A model generated the notes under the pieces. It was not told where the DNA came from. It saw only the letters and a program-made list of their open reading frames with translations, and searched no databases. Shown here in pieces: positions 1 to 7,200 of a stretch of DNA of 7,507 nucleotides (position 1 is its first letter; every line of letters starts with the position of its first letter). Both the position numbers and the translations under genes were made by a program. The stretch is from an uncultured Pirellulaceae bacterium (GTDB taxonomy: Bacteria > Planctomycetota > Planctomycetia > Pirellulales > Pirellulaceae): positions 1-7,507 of the forward strand of contig CAKQNH010000211.1 in the NCBI GenBank assembly GCA_934255105.1, read 5' to 3'.

Positions 1-370
1 GCATCATCGTAATAGATTGCCTGTGCACACGTTCGAGTTGGCAGGCCGCAGGGGCAGATTTGCAGCAGCGACGGACATCGCCCAATGGCTATGGAAGCAT
101 CGCGATGTGTCGTCTCAAAACACTGCACCAAACAGATCTCATCGTTCAGGGTCAAACGATGACTTAGCAACAGGGATTCCCGCGTATCGCAGTGAGATGG
201 GGCTTGAACTGCACACGCAATGAATCGGCCACACAGTTCTGGCGCCTAGCCGTCAAGACCCAGACGCAGCATGCGCTCAGAGAGTCCTGTTGAACCCAAA
301 AGTAGATAGAGAGAGGAGAGTTCAGCCCGAATTCAAGAACCCGTACCCCAATTCCCGTCATCCAAAAAGA
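1..370. other. Left flank without a confident gene
   Basis: I see no gene here that I can support. On the plus strand one frame is open from base 2 to a TGA at 221-223 (about 73 codons), so it could be the C-terminal end of a gene that begins outside the window. Its residues match no family I recognise, its third-position base use shows no clear coding bias, and it has no ATG start. No tRNA fold is evident. The stretch at 301-320 is a purine-rich AG run. The left end of the insertion sequence should lie somewhere in bases 1-502, but I could not place it. Confidence 0.4.
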
Positions 371-402
371 CAAAAGCCTGAGGCGGCAACCTCAGGCTTT
401 TG
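371..402. terminator. Perfect 13-bp hairpin, probable bidirectional terminator
   Basis: CAAAAGCCTGAGG at 371-383 is exactly complementary to CCTCAGGCTTTTG at 390-402, with a six-base loop, CGGCAA. On the plus strand the stem ends in TTTTG. On the minus strand the stem is followed by TTTTGTCTTTTTGG, a better uridine-rich tract. It therefore looks like an intrinsic terminator that works best on leftward transcripts but could act both ways. It sits 101 bases ahead of istA and may shield the transposase gene from outside transcription, or it may be the terminator of a host gene left of the window. The pairing is seen directly; the termination function is inferred. Confidence 0.65.
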
Positions 403-502
403 CAACTAGCCGTTAGCCAGTCAAGTAGGTACTTGTGTACTGGAGTATCGGACAGACACGCTTGCTCGTCAATAGCAGGGCGTGATTGGGTGACCCCGTC
501 CC

Positions 503-2077
503 ATGCGCGTCTCATCGCGCAGTACATCCAGGAGCATGCCCTTGAGGCTTTCAATTCATTTGCAGCGAGAGATCGCTCGCCTTCATTTTTACGACAACCG
601 CCAATCCAGCCGAGCAATCGGCAGGATGGTTGGCGTTTCGCACAACAGCGTCAAAGCTCTCAGGCAGGTCTTGGTGGAGTGTGGCCGACTCTGGCCCGAG
701 CTGTCCTTGCTCGATGATCATCAGTGGAGATCGGTACTTAACAACCATGACAAATCGGTGGCTCAGAAAAAGATCACTCCCGATTGGAACTGGGTACACG
801 AACAAATGCAGCGCGAGGACGGGACGCTGGAAGTCATCTGGTGCGAGTGGCGCGAGGGGTGCCCCGAAGGGGTCGGCTACAGCGCCTTCACAGAACACTA
901 TCGGCGTTGGAGGAAATCACTACACATAGTGATGCGGCAGCACCACGCACCAGGCGACAAACTTTTCGTGGACTTCGCGGGCAGAACAGTAGAAGTTCGA
1001 GACCCTCTTGGAGGGCCGTCCTCATTTGCACAAATTTTCGTGGCCGTCCTCGGCTACTCAAATCTCACCTATTTGGAGGCGGTCCCGAGCCAAAAGGTTG
1101 AGCACTGGCAGCAGTGCCATGTCAACTGCTTCGCTGCGTTGGGCGGAGTCCCTCATTGGATTGTGTGTGACAACCTGAAGTCCGCAGTGCTCCGGCGAAC
1201 CCGCGATCGGATTGATTTAAACCCGGCATATCGGGAATGCCTTGCTCACTACGACACAGCGGTGCTTCCCGCAAGAGTTCGGAAACCCCAGGACAAAGGG
1301 AAGGTTGAAGTGGGCGTTCAGATTGCACAACGTTGGGTGCTGTTCCGTCTGAGAGACCGCGTGTTTTTCAGCTACGAAGAGCTCAATCAAGAGCTACGGC
1401 GACTCACTGCCGACATGAACGCACATCCATTCAAAAAAATGACAGGCAGCCGCATTCAGCGATTCAAGGAGGTTGAGGAGGCGGCATTGAAGCCCCTGCC
1501 GAATGCGGCATTTGAACCATGCCAATGGAAACGCTCTATTCGCGTCAACGCCGACTACCACGTCGAACATGAGGGGGTCTTTTACTCTGTCCCGTACCAT
1601 CTGATTGGGAAGAAGGTCGATACCAGATTCACAGAAAAGACGCTCGAAATTTTTGAGTCGGGTCAGCGGGTTGCATTTCATGCACTAGGACTTACTTCTG
1701 TCCCGATGGTCACTTTGCCGGAACATCGTCCAGTTGCGCATCAACGCGTGCTGGATGCTGAGCCTCAAGCCCTCCTTGAATGGGCAAAGACGGTGGGTGC
1801 GAATACGCATGCCATGCTGAGCCACCATTTGCAAGACCGCTTTGACATGGTGAATGGCATTCGCGCGGCCAAGCGACTCCGCGAGTTGGCGCGACTGCAT
1901 GGGGAGTCTCGACTTGAAGAGGTTTGCGCATACTCATTGCCGTTGAACATCACCGCGCTGCGTAGCATTCAGTCAATCTTTCGCAATCAACCGGATAGGC
2001 AGGCACCACCACTAATGCCACCTGCCGCACAACATGAAAATCTGCGCGGGCCTTCCTACTACGGGGGCAATCCATGA
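503..2077 (+). CDS. istA: IS21-family transposase IstA
   Basis: This is the DDE/RNase H-fold integrase that cuts and joins the ends of the IS21 element. Residues 22-55 form an N-terminal helix-turn-helix (REIARLHFYDNRQSSRAIG onward) for binding the element ends. The catalytic core carries the acidic triad D157 (in KLFVDFAG), D223 (in IVCDN) and E269 (in KGKVEV). A beta-rich C-terminal region with a VFYSVPYHLIGKKV motif follows at about 360-375. The protein ends in HENLRGPSYY, a typical IstA tail. At 524 residues it is within the usual size range. The frame opens after a TGA at 491-493. The ATG at 503 has no clear ribosome binding site; the ATG at 536 (residue 12) follows GGAG at 531-534 with only one base between, which is too close, so the start is uncertain. 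The 3' end overlaps istB, as is normal for the family. Family assignment is secure. Confidence 0.95.
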   Translation: MRVSSRSTSRSMPLRLSIHLQREIARLHFYDNRQSSRAIGRMVGVSHNSVKALRQVLVECGRLWPELSLLDDHQWRSVLNNHDKSVAQKKITPDWNWVHEQMQREDGTLEVIWCEWREGCPEGVGYSAFTEHYRRWRKSLHIVMRQHHAPGDKLFVDFAGRTVEVRDPLGGPSSFAQIFVAVLGYSNLTYLEAVPSQKVEHWQQCHVNCFAALGGVPHWIVCDNLKSAVLRRTRDRIDLNPAYRECLAHYDTAVLPARVRKPQDKGKVEVGVQIAQRWVLFRLRDRVFFSYEELNQELRRLTADMNAHPFKKMTGSRIQRFKEVEEAALKPLPNAAFEPCQWKRSIRVNADYHVEHEGVFYSVPYHLIGKKVDTRFTEKTLEIFESGQRVAFHALGLTSVPMVTLPEHRPVAHQRVLDAEPQALLEWAKTVGANTHAMLSHHLQDRFDMVNGIRAAKRLRELARLHGESRLEEVCAYSLPLNITALRSIQSIFRNQPDRQAPPLMPPAAQHENLRGPSYYGGNP

Positions 2078-2822
2078 GTGGAATCAGACCATCACACGTC
2101 TGCGGGAGTTGCGCATGGGAGCCATGGCTGACGCTTTGAGCACTCAGCTGGATACGCCATCTTTACAGCAGTTCAGCTTTGAAGACAGGCTCGGCATGCT
2201 GGTTGAAAGGGAATGGTCAGAGCGCGAAAACAAAAAGTTGAAGCGGCTGATTAAAGGCGCAGCACTTCCTGAGCCAGCGAATCTCGAAGACCTGGACTCG
2301 CGTGCAAGTCGGCAGCTTGATCGCTCCCTAGTTTCATCGCTATCAACTTGTGAGTGGATTCATCGTCACCAGAACCTCATCATCTTGGGCGCGACGGGAG
2401 TCGGAAAAACATGGCTGGCATGTGCTTTCGGAACCCAGGCCTGCAGGCTCAAGCTCTCCGTGGTGTTTTACCGTGCCTCTGATCTGTACGCAGATATTGG
2501 CTCTGCGATGCTCGATGGCTCCTTGCCAAAGTTGAAGGCGGCGCTGATCAAGCCGCAGTTGCTCGTCTTGGATGACTTTGGCATCGGCAACCTGAACGCA
2601 CAAGCGGCTCACGTGCTGTTGGACGTTGTAGATAGACGTATGCGGTCCGGTTCAATCTTGATTACGAGCCAGTACCCGACAGATCAATGGCATGGGCTAT
2701 TTCCTGATCCGACAATTGCCGACGCGATTCTTGACAGGGTTGTTCATCAAGCCCATCGGCTCCAGCTCAAGGGAGAATCTATGCGGAAGCTGCACGCCGC
2801 GAAGCGGATGCAGGCGGCCTAA
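2034..2822 (+). CDS. istB: IS21-family helper ATPase IstB
   Basis: IstB is the AAA+ ATPase, related to DnaC, that assembles on target DNA and activates IstA. Residues 15-60 form the N-terminal helical part (WNQTITRLRELRMGAMADAL). Walker A is GATGVGKT at 119-126, Walker B is LLVLDDFG at 176-183, and a sensor-like ILITSQYP lies at 208-215. A conserved tail, RVVHQAHRLQLKGESMRK, covers 235-252. At 262 residues it is full length. The start is unusual. The only ATG that keeps the whole domain in frame is at 2034, which gives 14 unfamiliar residues and no good ribosome binding site. The ATG at 2074, which overlaps the istA stop as ATGA in the classic way, is one base out of frame. An in-frame ATG at 2115 has GGGAG six bases upstream but would remove the conserved first helix. 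Confidence 0.94.
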   Translation: MKICAGLPTTGAIHEWNQTITRLRELRMGAMADALSTQLDTPSLQQFSFEDRLGMLVEREWSERENKKLKRLIKGAALPEPANLEDLDSRASRQLDRSLVSSLSTCEWIHRHQNLIILGATGVGKTWLACAFGTQACRLKLSVVFYRASDLYADIGSAMLDGSLPKLKAALIKPQLLVLDDFGIGNLNAQAAHVLLDVVDRRMRSGSILITSQYPTDQWHGLFPDPTIADAILDRVVHQAHRLQLKGESMRKLHAAKRMQAA

Positions 2823-2838
2823 TGATGGTCATGGGGAT

Positions 2839-2889
2839 GGTCAGGGTGCTGGTTTGCCAACACGTAAAAGTGTTTTCAGCACCCTGACC
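2839..2889. repeat. Large inverted repeat downstream of istB
   Basis: GGTCAGGGTGCTG at 2839-2851 is perfectly complementary to CAGCACCCTGACC at 2877-2889. Within the 25-base spacer AACAC (2859-2863) pairs with GTGTT (2870-2874), so the transcript could fold into a two-storey hairpin. There is no T-run after the outer stem, so a classical terminator is less likely than a structural or transposase-binding role in the right end of the element. The pairing is seen directly; the role is inferred. Confidence 0.7.
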
Positions 2890-2932
2890 GGGGTTGCTCG
2901 CTACGTGACCAATTGCAACTGCCAATCTGACC
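2885..2932. repeat. Three TGACC repeats at 21-22 base spacing in the IS right end
   Basis: TGACC occurs at 2885-2889, 2906-2910 and 2928-2932. The steps of 21 and 22 bases place the copies on one face of the helix about two turns apart. IS21-family ends typically carry several short repeats of the terminal sequence to which the transposase binds, and these copies fit that pattern. The first copy is also the outer arm of the hairpin at 2839-2889. No equally spaced set was found upstream of istA. Confidence 0.5.
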
Positions 2933-3025
2933 AGCCTTCTACAAGGGCCAAAAGCTGAAGCTTAAACCTAGGGACTGCACCGTCATTGCTGCAGGCGAAT
3001 CTACAGCCATTCCACGGACTACGCC

Positions 3026-3253
3026 ATGGCTCTTGAAGACGACATCAATACACTCACCGTGATCGTACAGAAAATGGTCAACGAGGCCGGGGACCCAAGC
3101 GGTTTTGACGTGCGTTCATGGCTTGACCACTGGCTTATGGAGGAAGTCCCTGCATTGGGGAATCGGAGGCCTCTTGATGTGCTCTTGGAGCCCAATGGTG
3201 TGGAAATGGTGAGTAGCTTGCTCCTCCGCGCTCAGTCTGGTGCGTTTTCGTAG
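3026..3253 (+). CDS. Small ParS/MbcA/Xre toxin-binding domain (DUF2384-like) protein
   Basis: This 75-residue protein matches the toxin-binding domain of ParS/MbcA/Xre antitoxins. The signature is a tryptophan helix (GFDVRSWLDHWL, 26-37), then PALGNRRPLDVL at 42-53, an acidic/polar link (EPNGVE), and a closing helix ending AQSGAFS at 69-75. In that family the domain binds and blocks RES-type toxins and normally follows a DNA-binding helix-turn-helix. Here there is no such N-terminal domain, only about 25 residues beginning MALEDDINTLTVIVQKMVNE. No RES toxin gene is visible nearby. The start is the ATG at 3026; the frame is open back to 2972 but without another ATG, and the ribosome binding site is weak. 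The stop lies 9 bases before the HAD gene, so the two are probably co-transcribed. The proposed IS end is only 82 bases upstream and may have changed its promoter. Domain call fairly secure; function unknown. Confidence 0.72.
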   Translation: MALEDDINTLTVIVQKMVNEAGDPSGFDVRSWLDHWLMEEVPALGNRRPLDVLLEPNGVEMVSSLLLRAQSGAFS

Positions 3254-3262
3254 GTTTGGGCG

Positions 3263-3928
3263 GTGAGTTGCAAGTTCTTGAGTCACCTCAGCTATATCGT
3301 CGTCCCCGCAGACCAACTGGTGCCAAACAGAATCCCTACTGCAATGCCCTCCGGCCAAAATTCCCCATATCTTCCAGCATCCACTCCGCGCAGTGCGGAC
3401 GTCGTTCTGTACTTGGATCTTGACGGTGTTGTCCACCACGAAAAAGTACTTTGGCATCCCAGCAGGGGTATCTACATGAGCCCATACGAGGCGGCTGGGC
3501 ATTCTCTTTTCGAATGGGTTCCTATACTGGAGTCGCTGCTTGAACCCTTCCCAACAGTCGCTTTGGTACTGAGTAGCACCTGGTGTATCCGTCCCGGGTA
3601 CAGCGCAACCCTCAAACGGCTTCCGGCCTCCCTACGTTCCCGGTTTATTGGTGGGACGTACCACGGACGCGTGCATGGTGTGGACCCCTGGAACCTGTCC
3701 ATGTTCCGGACCACCCCCAGGGGCGTGCAGGTTCAGGAAGACACACGGCGCCGAATGCCCCGGCAGTGGATAGCTCTCGATGATGACCTGGAAGGTTGGC
3801 CTGACTCTTGTCGTCGAAACCTCGTTCCATGCGATGGAACAACTGGCTTGTCAAACCCCGACGTCCAACAGGAACTGAGCGAAAAGTTGCACAGCTGCTT
3901 TGTGGCTTTGTCAGCCAAACCCTCTTAG
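3263..3928 (+). CDS. HAD-fold protein like the HAD domain of Swiss-Army-Knife RNA-repair proteins
   Basis: This is a HAD-superfamily protein, which would be expected to be a Mg2+-dependent phosphatase or phosphotransferase using an aspartate nucleophile. Motif I is YLDLDGVV with D52 and D54. Motif II is VLSSTW (S104 or S105). The acidic motif IV is WIALDDD with D173-D175, followed by EGWP. The conserved GHSLFEW (79-85) and RLPASLRSRFIGGTYH (119-134) resemble stand-alone relatives of the HAD domain named after Swiss-Army-Knife RNA-repair proteins. The substrate is unknown; RNA-end repair is only suggested by the family name. The start given is a GTG 9 bases after the preceding stop. The ATG at 3344 (residue 28) may be the true start, since the first 45 residues precede the conserved fold and look unconstrained. 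No signal peptide or membrane segment is visible. It faces the helicase gene convergently. A 7-bp inverted repeat (3824-3840) inside it is probably chance. Confidence 0.75.
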   Translation: MSCKFLSHLSYIVVPADQLVPNRIPTAMPSGQNSPYLPASTPRSADVVLYLDLDGVVHHEKVLWHPSRGIYMSPYEAAGHSLFEWVPILESLLEPFPTVALVLSSTWCIRPGYSATLKRLPASLRSRFIGGTYHGRVHGVDPWNLSMFRTTPRGVQVQEDTRRRMPRQWIALDDDLEGWPDSCRRNLVPCDGTTGLSNPDVQQELSEKLHSCFVALSAKPS

Positions 3929-4205
3929 TTTTAGAAGCAAGTAGTTGGCGCTGTAGCCCCCCGCGAGAGCCAGTCCCCATTTGCGATCTGTTGCAAGTCG
4001 TTGCGAATCAGTCCATCGCGCTCTTGAACTTAACGCCCTATATCTGCCACTAGAGGATGAGGCAGGGCATTCAACTCGACCTCCACCTCTGGGGAGACCT
4101 TGTAGAACTCCGTCGGCGGCGTTGCAGTGGTCGGGAGAACGTCAGTCGGGAGCGCCCCAGCCTAAGCGACCCTCTTGCCGGTCTCTGCGGTTACTCGAAC
4201 GGACG
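3929..4205. other. Convergent intergenic region with a possible coding relic
   Basis: This stretch separates the ends of the HAD gene and the helicase gene. I find no clear terminator with a T-run on either strand. On the minus strand a 43-codon frame runs from a TAG at 4162-4164 to a TAA at 4030-4032. About two thirds of its third positions are G or C, and it includes residues EFYKVSPEVEVELN that look protein-like, but it has no start codon. It could be the tail of a decayed gene. GTCGGGAG is directly repeated at 4130-4137 and 4145-4152. Confidence 0.4.
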
Positions 4206-7200
4206 CTAACTGCAGTAGACCTGCAAGGGAACCTGATAAGTCTCATGGAGGAACTTCTCGGTAACGCCCAGGATTGCGAGCTGGTGTTCCGCGGCCTGAA
4301 CCTTGGATAGGCCGGGCTGCACGATGAAAACGCGAATCGCGATACTGCAGGTGCGGCTGAGGTCTCTGATCTGGATCAATCTGTCACTGGTGCCGACCTC
4401 GAGGCGGGAGGCCCTGCCGCTTTCGATACGCAGCGCCTCGCGCTTCAGCAAGTGCGCGAAGAGATCAGTTCGGCGGTCCTTGTTGTGCATCCAAAGCACA
4501 CTTCGCTGCGCCTGACCGCAGACCTCGTACATGTCACCGATTCGGGCACCGGGCTCAGGCGCACTTGAATACTTGCAGTGGTAAAGGTCGACCGTGATCA
4601 GCTTTGGCAAAGTCGTGCTGTCAAGGCTGATCCCGACTATGTCTGCGGCCTCACCCTTCCCATCGTCATCAAAAAGGATCTCATGTCGGGCCTCCGCCTT
4701 AATGTGCTCGATCATCCGAAACTGCACGGAGTCGGCCCGACGCTCTTCGCGCTGCGACTCCTGCGTGAGGTCGATGTTGGTCCAATCCAAGGCAACGAGC
4801 CGGTCGCGTGAGTAGAGGGGCGTATCTGTGCGCAATTGGACGAGCACGTTGCCGTCGAGCCTGGCCCCATCTGCAAACCAAATCGTCGGCGGGTACTCCG
4901 TCAAGAAGTCGCACAAGTCGTACTCAGCGCCACGTTTGATAGTGGCCCGGCTGTCGCCCTCGTAAACGAATGCAAAATCCGCGTTCTTCCCGCGCCCGAC
5001 GAAGTTGAGCCGGACCTGTATTTCCCGCTGGGTACAGCTGATCCGCAGCACGATAGGACCACTGTCGGTGTAATCGCGAGGCTCAATGCTTACGTATGTC
5101 AGGTGCTGGGTGATCGTGGTTCCGAACGAGATCGTTGTCGCCGACTCCACGAGATCAAGGATCTCCAGCGGCCAGTCAACGCCCACAGGAACCGCCGTGG
5201 GCCGACTATCGATCAGTGTCGGGATGAGCGTGCCACGTAGTACCTGCTCTGGGTCAACGTTCGGGTCGGCGATCTTGGACCCAATGCTCTTGCACCAGGC
5301 AGCGAACTGGTCGACGCGTAGACGCAGGTTTGACCACACACGTCCGCGCTTGCCTGCGCCGACGGATGCCGGACCGCCGTTCTCGAAGCCGACTCCCGCC
5401 AATACGGCCTTGGTGGTGGTGGCCAGCGTAGCTTCGGCCAGCAGCGCGCCAACATCAGGGCCCATTCGGCCGGTATAGCGGATCTGGCGCCCAAGTTGCT
5501 CGTCCAGCCCAACGTTGGTGAGCATCAGTCGGCTGATGCCAGAGAAAACCCGGAATACATCTGGCGCCTTGATGAGTTCTACGTTGTCGCCGCAAAGCGC
5601 CTTAGCGAGATCCGAATAGTTGCCATTGTTCGCCGAACCGTGGATGTATAGCAGTGCCCTGTCCTTGTCCCAAATCGCAATGCAAAGCTCCCAAGCGATG
5701 CCATCCACCGTGGCGATTTCCGTCCATGGAACCCCCTGTCGGCGGGCTGCGAGGACGACCAGTGTCCGCTCCGCTTCGTTGAGGATCGGGTGCACTTTCT
5801 CGGCGTCATTGCGGCCCTTGAAGGCGGCCTTGTATTTTTCGGGCATCCAGTTACCGCACTGCGTGCGATAGACCACCATGCTCGCAGCCGGCTGAATCTC
5901 GGTCAGCGGGATTTCGTCCAGCTGGTCTACGAATCCTCCGATAAACCGCTGCGTCTCCAGCTCCTCCCCGATCGCGCCTTCGCTGAGATGGGGGAGCAGC
6001 AAGTTCCAGTCTGGGTCCTGCGCATAGAGAGCCCGAAGTTCCTCCTTGAGGTTTACGTCTGCGGTGTTCGCAATGAAGACGGGCTCACCGAGGTCATCCC
6101 GTGCTCTTGTGAAGCGGCCGGCGAGCTGGAGTGTGACGGCCAAGCTCTTCCTCAGGTCATGTAAAGCAGCAATCTTGAGCTCGGGCATATCAAAACCTTC
6201 GCCCAGCATGTCGACACAGATGACGATCCGCGACTCGCCGCTCTCAAGCTTCTTGCGGGCGGCATCTATTTCAGTCTCTTTGAGGCCGCTGTGGATTACG
6301 ACCGGATCGAATTGCCCGAGGGCCTTGTAGATGGCATGGACTTCGGTCGCGCGCGCCTGGGTCGATACGCGCGCCATGGCGACGTGCAGGCCTGTGGTGT
6401 CCGCATGCAGTTCCTCGACTACCTTCACCGCGATGTCCATATCTGCGCGGGCACTGTTGAATGCATAAACGGAGCTGAACCGGATTGGCTTGAAGTAGCC
6501 CTCGCGCTGAGCCTGACGCATCGGATACACATAGATGATCTTGCCGTCCAGGGGCCGACCGTCCTCACGGAAGGGCGTAGCCGTGAACTGCAGGATCAGG
6601 CTCTGGTTTTTGAAGTGGGACTTGAATCGCTTCCACGTTGCAGCCTCGGCGTGATGTGCCTCGTCGATGAACAGGTGCGAGCACAACTCAGCCATGCGCG
6701 CCTGGACTTCTGGCGAGCATTTGCCGGCCAACGCGCTGGTCGTGACGACTACATTGCATTGCCGAAAGAACTCCGCTACCTCCTCCGGAGTCACCGGCTT
6801 CTTGGTCAACATCCCTACAACGGGACGCACGACGCCTGGCTGTAGCAGGCTTGAGCGCGGATCCTTCAAGATGCCCATGGTGAAGAACTTCTGGGCGATC
6901 TGGGTCCGTAGTGCGTCGGTCGGCACGAGCAGCAGCACTCGTTTACATCTGGCCGACACCAAGGTAGCCAACATCGTCTCAGTTTTGCCAGTTCCCGTTG
7001 GCATAACGACGGTGGCGACGTCGTTGCTTGTCGACCAATGCGCGTGAATGGCATGAAGAGCGCCCAACTGAGGCCGCCGCAAACCGATGCGACCTTCGCC
7101 AGCCTCGTCTTCTCCAACGTACCGAAAGCCGTTCAACCAGGTCTCACGGGCTCTCGCTGTCCCCGCGTCGGGACCGCCGACTGCAGGATGGGCCAGCCAC

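Larger units (their letters stand above)
503..2943 (+). mobile_element. IS21-family insertion sequence (left end not resolved)
   Basis: Two overlapping plus-strand genes, istA then istB, define the IS21 family, whose DDE transposase works with an AAA+ helper ATPase. The start given here is that of istA; the true left end should lie upstream of it. The right end is tentatively at 2943: read on the minus strand from there the sequence begins TGTAGAAGGCTGG, which fits the TGT that starts many IS21 ends. Inside it lie three TGACC repeats at two-helical-turn spacing and a large hairpin, as expected for a multi-repeat transposase-binding end. I found neither a convincing inverted copy in bases 1-502 nor a target duplication, so the left end may be diverged or lost. 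Both genes look full length, though the istB start is odd. Confidence 0.8.

Noticed and set aside
17..223. Plus-strand open frame with a TTG start near the left edge
   Set aside because: There is no ribosome binding site, coding bias or recognisable domain; it is kept only as a note that a truncated gene end is possible.
287..310. TGTTGAACCCAAAAGTAG as the left terminus of the IS
   Set aside because: It starts with TGT but matches the minus-strand right terminus in only a few bases and has no flanking duplication.
2894..2945. Outward promoter from the IS right end driving the small toxin-binding-domain gene
   Set aside because: TTGCAA at 2913-2918 resembles a -35 box, but the best -10-like hexamer (TACAAG, 2940-2945) is 21 bases away, too far for a convincing promoter.
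3824..3840. GTTCCAT-GCG-ATGGAAC inverted repeat as an operator or terminator
   Set aside because: It lies inside the conserved HAD reading frame, has no T-run, and a 7-bp repeat is easily due to chance.
3645..3980. 111-codon minus-strand open frame
   Set aside because: It is antisense to the HAD gene, covers its conserved motifs, and has no recognisable domain.
3981..4310. 109-codon plus-strand open frame in the convergent region
   Set aside because: Its composition is basic and low in structure, it runs into the helicase 3' end antisense, and it matches no family I know.
6291..6845. 184-codon plus-strand open frame with an ATG
   Set aside because: It lies wholly inside the helicase gene on the opposite strand, whose motifs prove that reading; the antisense residues show no family features.
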